A model generated the notes under the pieces. That model had not been told where the DNA came from. It worked only from the letters and a program-made list of their open reading frames with translations, and ran no database searches. Positions 35,916 through 44,507 of a stretch of DNA of 64,000 nt are shown one piece after another; the first letter of the stretch is position 1, and each line of letters opens with the position of its first letter. The stretch is taken from assembly GCF_014490785.1 (NCBI RefSeq), contig NZ_CP051488.1, forward strand, positions 4,340,001-4,404,000, written 5' to 3'. Made by a program: the position numbers and the translations under genes. The DNA is from Kosakonia sp. SMBL-WEM22. GTDB taxonomy: Bacteria > Pseudomonadota > Gammaproteobacteria > Enterobacterales > Enterobacteriaceae.

Positions 35916-36338
35916 GTCGCGTAACCAGTGAAATTTTTTACCAAACCCTAGCGTGTTGTCGGTGAATTTGATTTCGCGAAGGCGAATCTCCCACATCGGG
36001 GCGGACAGCGCGCGGGCTATCGGAAAGCGTCGGTTGTAGCGTTCGCGCAGCACCGCGCTTTCCGCCTCTTCCAGCCGTTTTATCTCACCGGAAAACTGCA
36101 CGCCGCGAATCAAGGCGACGCTTTTCGGCTGCCCATTAACCGTACCGGCAACCTTCGCCTCTACGCCTGTCATCTGTGCATGGCGCGTTTTATCTTCGCT
36201 CAACACATAGAAGGCGACGGCCTGCGGATCGTAGATATAAAAAGCGTTGGCGCACCAGAGTTCTCCCTCTTTTGCTACGCACCAGGTCACGACATGCTGC
36301 TTTGCCAGCCAGCGGTTAATCGCCGCAAGGGACTCCAT
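35901..36338 (-). CDS. yhbP: UPF0306 flavin-like split-barrel protein YhbP
   Basis: Protein of unknown function with a pyridoxamine-5'-phosphate-oxidase-like split barrel, 145 residues against 147 in E. coli. The N-terminal WLAKQHVVTWCVAKEGELWCANAFY strand region and GVQFSGEIKRLEEAE are typical. The stop region overlaps yhbO by 15 bp on the opposite strand. It is divergent from yhbQ. Confidence 0.92.
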   Translation of the reverse strand: MESLAAINRWLAKQHVVTWCVAKEGELWCANAFYIYDPQAVAFYVLSEDKTRHAQMTGVEAKVAGTVNGQPKSVALIRGVQFSGEIKRLEEAESAVLRERYNRRFPIARALSAPMWEIRLREIKFTDNTLGFGKKFHWLRDSGPE

Positions 36339-36391
36339 TTTTTCTCCTTCTCATGCTATTTTTCGCCCACCTTAACACAGCGAAGATCCCT

Positions 36392-36694
36392 ATGACGCCC
36401 TGGTTTCTCTATCTCATTCGCACGCGCGACAACCTGCTCTACACCGGTATTACCACCGATGTTGCGCGGCGTTTTACGCAGCATCAAACGGGAAAGGGGG
36501 CAAAAGCGCTGCGCGGTAAGGGTGCGCTGGAACTGGTCTTTTCGGCACCGGTTGGCGAGCGTTCGCTGGCGCTACGCCTCGAGTACCGAATTAAGCAGTT
36601 AACCAAGCCGCAGAAAGAGCGCCTCGTTGCCGGAGAGGGCATCTTCGAGGCGCTGAAGGAAACGCTGCTGACGTCAGGGGTTAAAAGCGATTGA
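36392..36694 (+). CDS. yhbQ: GIY-YIG nuclease-superfamily protein YhbQ
   Basis: Single-domain GIY-YIG protein (UPF0213), 100 residues, equal to E. coli, where DNA nuclease and stress roles have been reported. The motif halves are FLYLIRT and LYTGITTDVARRFTQH, followed by the catalytic-type arginine and LRLEYRIKQLTK. I chose ATG 36392 (MTPWFLY); an upstream in-frame start gives an unrelated extension. The last 14 bases overlap the convergent yhbS. Confidence 0.94.
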   Translation: MTPWFLYLIRTRDNLLYTGITTDVARRFTQHQTGKGAKALRGKGALELVFSAPVGERSLALRLEYRIKQLTKPQKERLVAGEGIFEALKETLLTSGVKSD

Positions 36695-37184
36695 AGTGGT
36701 CGCTGTATTCTACCAGGCCGCTGACGCCATTGAAGGCGTCGTCAGCAAGGCGATGGACGAGGAATGCAGCTTCGCTCTGCGACCAGGCGCAGCGTAAATC
36801 GTACTGCGAGGCGCGCTCGAAGCCCAAACGCTGATAGAAATCAGGATCGCCGAGCGTTACCGCAGCGGCGTAGCCAAATTCATTGAGGGAATCCAGCCCT
36901 TCATAGACGAGCTGACGGGCGATGCCCTGGCCGCGGTAGGCTTCGTCCACCGCCAGCGGCGCAAGTGCGACCCACTGTAACTCCTCTCCTGCGACAGCGA
37001 CCGGGCTAAATGCCACATAGCCCATCACCTGCCCTTCATCGTCCGTGGCAACGCATCCCAGCGTGATCAGCCCGTCTTCGCGCAGATCGTGCACCAGAGA
37101 AGCTTCAGCCTCGCCGCTAAATGTGCGGCGCAGCAGGGCGTCGATACCGGGTGCATCAATGGGAATTTCAACTCTAATCAGCAT
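36681..37184 (-). CDS. yhbS: GNAT acetyltransferase YhbS
   Basis: GCN5-related N-acetyltransferase, 167 residues. The acetyl-CoA motif VDEAYRGQGIARQLVYEGL (about 79-97) and VTLGDPDFYQRLGFERAS are clear. Acceptor unknown. Its start overlaps the end of ubiT by 7 bp, so the two are co-transcribed and probably translationally coupled. Confidence 0.94.
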   Translation of the reverse strand: MLIRVEIPIDAPGIDALLRRTFSGEAEASLVHDLREDGLITLGCVATDDEGQVMGYVAFSPVAVAGEELQWVALAPLAVDEAYRGQGIARQLVYEGLDSLNEFGYAAAVTLGDPDFYQRLGFERASQYDLRCAWSQSEAAFLVHRLADDAFNGVSGLVEYSDHFNRF

Positions 37185-37702
37185 GGCTCACCTACAGAAG
37201 GTTGTGTCGTTGCAGGCGGCGTTTTCAGGCCCGCCTCAACAAAATCCGCCAGCTGTAGCAGCATCACCCGCAGGGGTTTTGGCATCTGCTCCAGCTCAAT
37301 GGCGTCCATCAGGTTTTTAACATACAGCCCCAGTTCCGTGTCCCCTTCAATAAGCAGGCGACGCTGGAAGAAAAGCGTATCCGGATCCTGTTTTCGCGCG
37401 GCAATCATCAGTAAATCGCTGGCATCGGCGCTAAAGCTGACATCCGCGTCGGCAGACTCACGCACGATCATCTGCCCATCCTCAACAGAGGTATACCACG
37501 TCAGGCCAATATCACGTACCTGAATACTTAACCAGCGCCCTTCGAGAAACTCAAGCTCACCCTCCGCCAGCGCCTGTTGGAATTGCCAGCGCAGCACCTG
37601 CTCAAGTACCTGACGTTTAAGCACAAACGGCGTCAGCTTTACCGGGAAAGCGAGCAGTGACGGGCCAAGATGAACAAGCTGTGAGCGCAAATTTTCCAAC
37701 AC
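37178..37702 (-). CDS. ubiT: Ubiquinone biosynthesis accessory factor UbiT (SCP2 domain)
   Basis: Required with UbiU and UbiV for O2-independent ubiquinone synthesis; the SCP2 lipid-binding fold is thought to hold isoprenoid intermediates. It has 174 residues, equal to E. coli (yhbT). The start is GTG at 37702. The SCP2 core includes LSIQVRDIGLTWYTSVEDGQ and DVSFSADASDLLMIAARKQD. It is divergent from ubiUV, sharing a 240-bp regulatory region. Confidence 0.95.
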   Translation of the reverse strand: MLENLRSQLVHLGPSLLAFPVKLTPFVLKRQVLEQVLRWQFQQALAEGELEFLEGRWLSIQVRDIGLTWYTSVEDGQMIVRESADADVSFSADASDLLMIAARKQDPDTLFFQRRLLIEGDTELGLYVKNLMDAIELEQMPKPLRVMLLQLADFVEAGLKTPPATTQPSVGEPC

Positions 37703-37822
37703 GACGATGACTCCCTGAAGTGATAATGCGGGCTATTTTGCCACAATCAGCAGTGTGCATAGCGGCGCACATCAACAATTACGGAATAAATGGGCAACGA
37801 TTATTGCCGTCATCAATACGCA

Positions 37823-37836
37823 TTTAACTGCCTCAA
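37823..37836. promoter_or_regulatory. Possible FNR site between ubiT and ubiUV
   Basis: TTGAG-GCAG-TTAAA (read on the minus strand) resembles the FNR consensus TTGAT-N4-ATCAA, with two or three mismatches. Anaerobic control of ubiUV-ubiT by FNR is known in E. coli. The remainder of this 240-base gap has no gene. Confidence 0.35.
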
Positions 37837-37942
37837 ATCAAAAATTGTCGCTGGCAGGTTAACTAGAATCCCAGCTCGTTAACAATTCAGTGACCCTTCG
37901 GGGTACGTCCGGGCCACTGCGCCCCTGATTGCAGGAAAGACT

Positions 37943-38938
37943 ATGGAGTTGCTCTGCCCTGCCGGGAACCTACCGGCACTGAAAGCGGCCATCGAAAATG
38001 GTGCCGATGCGGTGTATATCGGCCTGAAAGATGACACGAACGCCCGCCATTTTGCCGGACTCAACTTTACCGAGAAGAAGCTGCAGGAAGCGGTCAGTTT
38101 CGTCCACCAGCACCGCCGCAAGCTGCATATTGCCATCAACACCTTTGCGCACCCGGATGGCTACCCGCGCTGGGAGCGCGCGGTGGATATGGCGGCGCAG
38201 ATTGGCGCAGATGCGCTGATTCTGGCCGACCTGGCGATGCTTGAGTATGCCGCTGCGCGCTATCCCCACATTGAGCGCCACGTCTCCGTTCAGGCCTCGG
38301 CGACCAACGAAGAGGCGATCCGCTTTTATCAGCGTCACTTTGATGTCGCCCGCGTAGTACTGCCGCGCGTGCTCTCCATTCATCAAGTCAAACAGCTTGC
38401 CCGCGTAACGCCGGTGCCGCTGGAAGTTTTCGCTTTCGGCAGTCTCTGCATCATGGCTGAAGGACGCTGTTACCTCTCCTCTTACCTGACCGGTGAGTCG
38501 CCTAATACTGTCGGTGCCTGCTCTCCGGCGCGCTTTGTGCGCTGGCAGCAGACGCCGCAGGGGCTGGAATCGCGCCTCAACGATGTGCTGATCGATCGCT
38601 ATCAGGAGGGGGAAAACGCCGGTTATCCGACGCTGTGCAAAGGGCGCTATCGGGTCGATGGCGAGCGCTACCACGCCCTCGAAGAGCCCACAAGCCTCAA
38701 TACCCTTGAGCTGCTGCCGGATCTGCTGGCGGCGAATATCGCCTCGGTGAAGATTGAGGGACGCCAGCGCAGCCCGGCGTATGTCAGCCAGGTGGCGAAG
38801 GTGTGGCGACAGGCGATTGACCGCTGCATCGCCTCCCCGCAGGATTTTGTGCCGCAACCGGCATGGATGGAGGCGCTCGGTGCCATGTCAGAAGGCACCC
38901 AGACCACCCTTGGCGCGTATCACCGTAAATGGCAGTAG
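37943..38938 (+). CDS. ubiU: O2-independent ubiquinone hydroxylation protein UbiU (peptidase U32 family)
   Basis: 4Fe-4S protein that forms a heterodimer with UbiV for prephenate-dependent ring hydroxylation without oxygen. It has 331 residues, equal to E. coli (yhbU). The N-terminal MELLCPAGNLPALKAAIENG is the U32 signature. Cluster cysteines are in GSLCIMAEGRCYLSS, VGACSPARF and PTLCKGRY. ubiV begins 7 bp after its stop. Confidence 0.96.
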   Translation: MELLCPAGNLPALKAAIENGADAVYIGLKDDTNARHFAGLNFTEKKLQEAVSFVHQHRRKLHIAINTFAHPDGYPRWERAVDMAAQIGADALILADLAMLEYAAARYPHIERHVSVQASATNEEAIRFYQRHFDVARVVLPRVLSIHQVKQLARVTPVPLEVFAFGSLCIMAEGRCYLSSYLTGESPNTVGACSPARFVRWQQTPQGLESRLNDVLIDRYQEGENAGYPTLCKGRYRVDGERYHALEEPTSLNTLELLPDLLAANIASVKIEGRQRSPAYVSQVAKVWRQAIDRCIASPQDFVPQPAWMEALGAMSEGTQTTLGAYHRKWQ

Positions 38939-38945
38939 GTAAACC

Positions 38946-39824
38946 ATGAAATATTCATTAGGACCGGTGCTTTACTACTGGTCGAAAGAGACGCTTGAGG
39001 ACTTTTATCAGCAGGCGGCAAACAGCCGCGCTGATGTGGTCTACCTCGGCGAAGCGGTGTGCAGCAAACGACGCGCCACCAAAGTGGGTGACTGGCTGGC
39101 GATGGCAAAAGCGCTGGCCGACAGTGGCAAGCAGGTAGTGATTTCGACGCTGGCGCTAGTGCAGGCCTCATCGGAGCTCAATGAACTGAAGCGCTATGTC
39201 GATAACGGTGAGTTTCTGCTGGAGGCGAGCGATCTTGGGGTGGTGAATCTCTGCGCCGAGCGCAAGCTACCCTTTGTCGCCGGGCATGCCCTCAACTGCT
39301 ATAACGCCGTTACCCTGCGCTTGCTGCTTAAACAGGGGATGGTGCGCTGGTGTATGCCGGTGGAGCTCTCCCGCGACTGGCTGGTGAACCTGCTCGATCA
39401 GTGCGACACGCTGGGGATTCGCCACCAGTTTGAGGTTGAAGTGCTGAGCTACGGCCATCTGCCTCTCGCCTACTCTGCCCGCTGTTTTACCGCGCGCTCA
39501 GAGAACCGGCCAAAGGATGAGTGCGAAACCTGCTGCATTAAATACCCGATCGGGCGCAGCATGCGCTCGCAGGAGGATCAGCAGGTTTTCGTGCTTAACG
39601 GCATTCAGACCATGAGCGGTTATGTCTACAACCTCGGTAATGAGCTGACCTCGATGCAGGGGCTGGTCGATGTTGTGCGCCTCTCGCCGATGGGCAACGA
39701 AACCTTCGCCATGCTGGAAGCCTTCAAAGGGAATGAAAACGGCGGCGCGCCGCTGCCGCTGGCGTCGAACAGCGACTGCAATGGCTACTGGCGCAGGCTG
39801 CCGGGGCTGATGCTCGAGGCGTAA
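38946..39824 (+). CDS. ubiV: O2-independent ubiquinone hydroxylation protein UbiV (peptidase U32 family)
   Basis: Partner of UbiU, 292 residues, equal to E. coli (yhbV). Cys39 (GEAVCSKRR) and the C-terminal cysteines in YSARCFTARS, ECETCCIKYP supply the iron-sulfur cluster ligands. The U32 barrel is shorter than in UbiU. Directly co-transcribed with ubiU. Confidence 0.96.
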   Translation: MKYSLGPVLYYWSKETLEDFYQQAANSRADVVYLGEAVCSKRRATKVGDWLAMAKALADSGKQVVISTLALVQASSELNELKRYVDNGEFLLEASDLGVVNLCAERKLPFVAGHALNCYNAVTLRLLLKQGMVRWCMPVELSRDWLVNLLDQCDTLGIRHQFEVEVLSYGHLPLAYSARCFTARSENRPKDECETCCIKYPIGRSMRSQEDQQVFVLNGIQTMSGYVYNLGNELTSMQGLVDVVRLSPMGNETFAMLEAFKGNENGGAPLPLASNSDCNGYWRRLPGLMLEA

Positions 39825-39964
39825 AAGGCTCACTTTGTTAACAGCAATCGTCGCCCATTCATGCAGTATGAAAGTTGCAGCTTTTCTGGCCTGACGCGGC
39901 TCCTTGCGCCAGGCTGGAAGAAGACCTTCAATCTGATGACGATGCTGTAGCAAAGTGAGTGTTT

Positions 39965-40972
39965 ATGTCTGAGAAAACCGTTGCGTTTTCGGTGCTGGAT
40001 TTAGCGCCGATTCCACAAAACTCAAGCGCGCGTGACGCGTTTACCCATTCCCTCGATCTGGCGAAGCTGGCGGAAAAGCGCGGTTACGATCGCTTCTGGC
40101 TGGCGGAGCACCACAATATGACCGGGATCGCCAGCGCGGCGACGTCGGTGTTGATTGGTTACCTGGCGGCGAATACGCAAACCCTGCGTCTTGGCTCTGG
40201 CGGCGTGATGCTGCCGAACCATGCTCCGCTGGTGATTGCCGAGCAGTTCGGTACGCTGAATACGCTCTATCCGGGGCGTATCGATCTCGGGCTTGGCCGC
40301 GCGCCGGGCAGCGATCAGCGCACGATGATGGCGCTGCGCCGCCATATGAGCGGCGATATTGATAATTTCCCCCGCGATGTGAAGGAGCTGGTTGACTGGT
40401 TTGATGCCAACGATCCCAATCCGCACGTGCGTCCGGTGCCGGGCTACGCCGAGAAGATCCCGGTGTGGCTGTTAGGCTCCAGCCTTTACAGTGCGCAGCT
40501 TGCCGCCCAGCTTGGCCTGCCGTTTGCCTTCGCCTCACACTTTGCGCCGGATATGCTCTTCCAGGCGCTGCATCTCTATCGCACCCAGTTCAAGCCCTCC
40601 GCGCGGCTGGAGAAACCCTATGCGATGGTGTGCATTAATATTGTCGCCGCCGATAGCAACCGCGATGCGGAGTTTCTCTTTACCTCGATGCAGCAGGCGT
40701 TTGTGAAGCTGCGCCGCGGTGAGACCAGCCAGCTACCGCCGCCGATTGAGAATATGGATCACTTCTGGTCGCCGTCTGAAAAGTATGGTGTGCAGCAGGC
40801 GTTGAGCATGTCGCTGGTGGGTGATAAAGCGAAAGTGCGCCACGGTCTTGAGTCAATCCTGCGGGAAACCGAGGCGGATGAGATTATGGTTAACGGGCAG
40901 ATTTTCGATCATCAGGCGCGGCTGCACTCATTTGAGCTGGCGATGCAGGTGAAAGAGGAAATGTTCGGTTAG
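39965..40972 (+). CDS. yhbW: Luciferase-like flavin monooxygenase YhbW
   Basis: Bacterial-luciferase-like (LLM class) oxidoreductase of unknown substrate, 335 residues. The TIM-barrel motifs RFWLAEHHNMTGIAS, LRLGSGGVMLPNH and LGLGRAPGSDQRT mark FMN/F420-type enzymes. I chose ATG 39965 (MSEKTVAFS) to match E. coli; the in-frame ATG two codons upstream is an equal alternative. It follows ubiV by 140 bp and is convergent with mtr. Confidence 0.94.
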   Translation: MSEKTVAFSVLDLAPIPQNSSARDAFTHSLDLAKLAEKRGYDRFWLAEHHNMTGIASAATSVLIGYLAANTQTLRLGSGGVMLPNHAPLVIAEQFGTLNTLYPGRIDLGLGRAPGSDQRTMMALRRHMSGDIDNFPRDVKELVDWFDANDPNPHVRPVPGYAEKIPVWLLGSSLYSAQLAAQLGLPFAFASHFAPDMLFQALHLYRTQFKPSARLEKPYAMVCINIVAADSNRDAEFLFTSMQQAFVKLRRGETSQLPPPIENMDHFWSPSEKYGVQQALSMSLVGDKAKVRHGLESILRETEADEIMVNGQIFDHQARLHSFELAMQVKEEMFG

Positions 40973-41013
40973 AACATTGCCCGGCTTTGATGCCGGCTGG
41001 CGCTGGCGCTTAT

Positions 41014-41043
41014 CCGGCCTGCATAATCGTGCAGGCCGGGTTT
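41014..41043. terminator. Hairpin between yhbW and mtr
   Basis: CCGGCCTGC and GCAGGCCGG pair around ATAATCGT and are followed on the plus strand by GTTTGATT. The preceding bases (GCCGGCTGGCGCTGGCGCTTATCCGG) look like a lone REP arm. A weak yhbW terminator is the likely role. Confidence 0.6.
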
Positions 41044-41045
41044 GA

Positions 41046-42290
41046 TTAGTGATAGACCGGCAGCAAATCAAAGCTCGATAACAGATGCACCACCGCGTTA
41101 CCTGCGCCAAAAAGCAGGATCAAGACAATCATCGGCTTACCGCCCCAGACGCGAAACGTCGGGCTACCGAAGCGTTTACGTGAAGCGTTGGCCAGCAGCG
41201 CTGGCACAATCGCTGCCCATATGGTGGCAGCTAACCCCGCATAACCAATGGCGTATAAAAAGCCGTTCGGCCACAGCAGACCACCAATAATCGGCGGCAG
41301 GAATGTCAGCAGCGCGGTCTTAAAGCGCCCCAGCGGCGCATCATCAAACTTAAAGAGATCGGCCAGGTAATCAAACAGCCCCAGCGTCACGCCGAGGAAA
41401 GAGCTGGCGACAGCAAAGTTGGAGAATATGACCAGCAGCAGATCGAGACTGCGGCTGTTAAGCACCCCGCTCAACGCCTGAACCAGCACATCGATATTGC
41501 CCCCTTTTGCCGCGATATCGATAAACGCCGGGCGGGCAATATTCCCCATCGTCACCAGTAACCAAATCACATACAGCCCCAGCGCCAGCAGCGTGCCATA
41601 GATCAGGCAGCGGGTAATAACGCGTGGATCTTTGCCGTAATACTTCATCAGGCTCGGCACGTTGCCGTGATAGCCGAAAGAGGCGAGGCAAAACGGCAGT
41701 GTCATCAGCAGGTAGGGCGTGTAAGAGGCGTCGCTTTGCGCCACGTTAAACAGGATTGCTGGCTGCACGTGCCCGAGCAGGCTACCGAAGGTGAGGAAGA
41801 AGGTGATCACTTTTGCGCCCAGCACAATCGCCGTCATGCGGCTCACCGCGTGGGTTGAGAGCCAGACGATAAACGCCACCAGCAGCGCAAATCCCAGCCC
41901 TGCCAGGCGCGGCGGAACATCCAGCGACATTTCAGCAAAAGTGTGGTGCAGAATCGAGCCGCTCGCCGAGATGTAGGCGTAGGTCAGAATGTAGAGCACA
42001 AAAGCGATAGAGAGGCCGTTAATCAGGTTCCACCCTTTGCCCAGCAGATCTTTGGTTATGGTGTCGAAGCTCGCGCCGCTGTGGTAGTTGAGGTTGGCTT
42101 CCAGGATCATCAGGCCCGAGTGCAGCATGCAGAACCAGGTAAAGAGCAGTGCCAGAAGCGACCAGAAGAACCACGCGCCGGACATGACCACCGGCAGGGA
42201 AAACATGCCTGCGCCAATAATGGTGCCGCCGATAATCACCACTCCGCCGAACAGCGAAGGGGAAGCCTGGGTGGTTGTCAGTGTCGACAT
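41046..42290 (-). CDS. mtr: Tryptophan-specific permease Mtr
   Basis: High-affinity tryptophan:H+ symporter of the hydroxy/aromatic amino acid permease (HAAAP) family. It has 414 residues and 11 predicted membrane segments, equal to E. coli. The N-terminal GGVVIIGGTIIGAGMFSLP is the family motif. A TrpR operator lies just upstream of the gene. It has its own promoter and is separated from deaD by the deaD terminator. Confidence 0.97.
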   Translation of the reverse strand: MSTLTTTQASPSLFGGVVIIGGTIIGAGMFSLPVVMSGAWFFWSLLALLFTWFCMLHSGLMILEANLNYHSGASFDTITKDLLGKGWNLINGLSIAFVLYILTYAYISASGSILHHTFAEMSLDVPPRLAGLGFALLVAFIVWLSTHAVSRMTAIVLGAKVITFFLTFGSLLGHVQPAILFNVAQSDASYTPYLLMTLPFCLASFGYHGNVPSLMKYYGKDPRVITRCLIYGTLLALGLYVIWLLVTMGNIARPAFIDIAAKGGNIDVLVQALSGVLNSRSLDLLLVIFSNFAVASSFLGVTLGLFDYLADLFKFDDAPLGRFKTALLTFLPPIIGGLLWPNGFLYAIGYAGLAATIWAAIVPALLANASRKRFGSPTFRVWGGKPMIVLILLFGAGNAVVHLLSSFDLLPVYH

Positions 42291-42340
42291 CTGAAACGTT
42301 CTCCTGTAATGGCGCTATGCCGAAAGTAAAGCCGATGCAT

Positions 42341-42360
42341 TGTACCAGTACAGGAGTACA
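42341..42360. promoter_or_regulatory. TrpR operator of mtr
   Basis: On the minus strand TGTACTCCTGTACTGGTACA matches the TrpR operator type (GTACT-N-AGTAC symmetry) and differs little from the E. coli mtr operator as I recall it. It lies 51-70 bp before the mtr start, where it would cover the promoter. Confidence 0.75.
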
Positions 42361-42367
42361 TTACGGA

Positions 42368-42399
42368 TAAAAAAAGCCCCAATCTTTTTGATCGGGGCT
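42368..42399 (-). terminator. deaD terminator
   Basis: On the minus strand AGCCCCGATC and GATTGGGGCT pair around AAAAA and run into TTTTTTTAT, 33 bp after the deaD stop. Confidence 0.9.
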
Positions 42400-42431
42400 G
42401 TATCTATTACTTTACGTTTTAAGCGTAAGGT

Positions 42432-44324
42432 TTACGCGTCACGACGACGGGTTGTGCCTTCTTCGCGGCGCGGGCCACGGTTTTCACGACGCTCACCGCT
42501 GAAACGGCCTGCACCAGCCGGTGCTGCACCATCACGACGCGGACCGCGACCGCCTTCACGACGCTCGCCGCCGCCAAAGCTACGACGCTCGCCGCCAGGA
42601 CGGCGTTCGCTGCGCTCACGCGGCTGTGCATCGCCCAGCAGCTGCATATTCATCGGTTTGTTGAGAATACGCGTGCGGGTAAAGTGCTGCAGAACCTCGC
42701 CCGGCATGCCTTTCGGCAGCTCGATGGTGGAGTGGGAACCGAACAGCTTGATGTTACCGATGTAGCGGCTGCTGATGTCGCCTTCGTTGGCGATTGCGCC
42801 CACGATATGACGAACTTCAACACCGTCATCACGGCCCACTTCAATGCGGTACAGCTCCATATCACCCACATCGCGACGCTCACGACGCGGACGGTCTTCA
42901 CCGCCACGATCGCTGCGCGGGCCACGGTCGTTGCGATCGCCACGGCGTTCGAAACGATCATCACGCTCGCGGAACTCACGCTTAGGACGCATCGGTGCAT
43001 CCGGCGGCAGGATCAGCGGACGTTCGCCCTGGGCCATTTTCAGCAGTGCGGCAGCCAGCGTTTCGATATCCATCTCTTCTTCAGCAGAGGGCTGAATTTT
43101 CGCCAGCAGCGCGCGGTACTGATCGAGATCGCTGCTTTCCAGCTGCTGCTGTACTTTCGCGGCGAATTTTTCCAGACGGCGTTTGCCCAGCAGCTCTGCG
43201 TTCGGCAGCTCTACTTCAGGAATGGTCAGCTTCATCGTACGCTCGATGTTGCGCAGCAGACGACGCTCGCGGTTCTCAACGAACAGCAGGGCGCGGCCAG
43301 CACGACCCGCACGACCGGTACGGCCGATACGGTGAACATAAGACTCAGAGTCCATCGGGATGTCGTAGTTAACAACCAGGCTGATGCGTTCAACGTCCAG
43401 GCCACGGGCCGCAACGTCGGTTGCAATCAGGATGTCCAGACGACCATCTTTCAGACGCTCCAGAGTCTGCTCACGCAGGGCCTGGTTCATGTCACCGTTC
43501 AGCGCGGCGCTGTTGTAACCGTTGCGCTCCAGCGCTTCAGCCACTTCCAGAGTCGCGTTTTTGGTGCGCACGAAGATGATCGCGGCATCAAAATCTTCAG
43601 CTTCAAGGAAGCGAACCAGCGCTTCGTTTTTACGCATGCCGTAGACAGACCAGTAGCTCTGGCTGATGTCCGGGCGGGTTGTCACGCTGGACTGGATGCG
43701 CACTTCCTGCGGCTCTTTCATAAAGCGGCGGGTAATGCGACGAATCGCTTCCGGCATGGTGGCGGAGAACAGAGCGGTCTGATGACCTTCCGGGATCTGC
43801 GCCATGATAGTTTCTACGTCTTCGATAAAGCCCATGCGCAGCATTTCATCTGCTTCATCCAGCACCAGACCGCTCAGTTTGGAGAGGTCCAGAGTGCCGC
43901 GTTTCAGGTGATCCAGCAGGCGTCCCGGCGTACCGACAACGATCTGCGGGCCCTGACGCAGGGCGCGTAATTGCACGTCATAACGCTGGCCGCCGTACAG
44001 GGCAACCACGTTCACACCGTGCATGTGTTTAGAGAAATCGGTCATCGCTTCAGCTACCTGAACCGCCAGTTCGCGGGTCGGAGCAAGCACGAGGATCTGC
44101 GGCGCACGCAGGTCCGGATCGATGTTATTAAGCAGCGGCAGAGAAAACGCTGCGGTTTTCCCGCTACCAGTCTGGGCCATGCCCAGCACGTCACGACCGC
44201 TCAGCAGGTGCGGAATGCACTCAGCCTGGATCGGAGATGGTTTTTCGTAACCGAGATCGTTAAGGGCTTCAAGGATAGGAGCCTTCAGGCCCAGATCTGC
44301 AAAAGTGGTTTCGAATTCAGCCAT
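42432..44324 (-). CDS. deaD: Cold-shock DEAD-box RNA helicase DeaD (CsdA)
   Basis: ATP-dependent RNA helicase for large-subunit ribosome assembly and cold-shock mRNA unwinding and decay. It has 630 residues against 629 in E. coli. In order: F/Q motif (FADLGLKAPILEAL..PSPIQ), AQTGSGKT Walker A near residue 50, PTRELA, DEAD, SAT, HRIGRTGR near 330, an RRM-like DbpA-type domain (about 485-555) and an R/G/E-rich tail. The ATG at 44324 overlaps the stop of the upstream peptide gene yrbN by 8 bp. Confidence 0.97.
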   Translation of the reverse strand: MAEFETTFADLGLKAPILEALNDLGYEKPSPIQAECIPHLLSGRDVLGMAQTGSGKTAAFSLPLLNNIDPDLRAPQILVLAPTRELAVQVAEAMTDFSKHMHGVNVVALYGGQRYDVQLRALRQGPQIVVGTPGRLLDHLKRGTLDLSKLSGLVLDEADEMLRMGFIEDVETIMAQIPEGHQTALFSATMPEAIRRITRRFMKEPQEVRIQSSVTTRPDISQSYWSVYGMRKNEALVRFLEAEDFDAAIIFVRTKNATLEVAEALERNGYNSAALNGDMNQALREQTLERLKDGRLDILIATDVAARGLDVERISLVVNYDIPMDSESYVHRIGRTGRAGRAGRALLFVENRERRLLRNIERTMKLTIPEVELPNAELLGKRRLEKFAAKVQQQLESSDLDQYRALLAKIQPSAEEEMDIETLAAALLKMAQGERPLILPPDAPMRPKREFRERDDRFERRGDRNDRGPRSDRGGEDRPRRERRDVGDMELYRIEVGRDDGVEVRHIVGAIANEGDISSRYIGNIKLFGSHSTIELPKGMPGEVLQHFTRTRILNKPMNMQLLGDAQPRERSERRPGGERRSFGGGERREGGRGPRRDGAAPAGAGRFSGERRENRGPRREEGTTRRRDA

Positions 44325-44397
44325 GTAGTACAAGTGCCTCTATGTCATTGGCGGCCAGTCTACATAACTCATCGTGAAAATATTTAGCAATTTTCAT
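44317..44397 (-). CDS. yrbN: Small peptide YrbN, 26 residues, overlapping deaD
   Basis: On the minus strand an ATG at 44397 opens a 26-codon frame starting MKIAKYFHDELCRLAANDIE and ending LVLHG, nearly identical to E. coli YrbN as I recall it. The last 8 bases overlap the deaD start (ATGGCTGA). This implies translational coupling, with YrbN translation controlling access to the deaD start. It is a leader peptide by arrangement; its own function is unknown. Confidence 0.88.
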   Translation of the reverse strand: MKIAKYFHDELCRLAANDIEALVLHG

Positions 44398-44507
44398 TGA
44401 AAAGTGTGAACCGGCTCAAAGTAGGTGTATTGACGAACAACAACGCCCTCACCAGTTAAGGTGATGGCAATCAAAAAAAGATTACGGGCTGATGTTTATG
44501 TCGTCAG

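Noticed and set aside
42684..43970. A 428-codon open frame on the plus strand, opposite deaD
   Set aside because: It is the antisense of a highly conserved gene with strong codon bias. The translation is rich in H, Q, R and F without domains, and there is no ribosome binding site.
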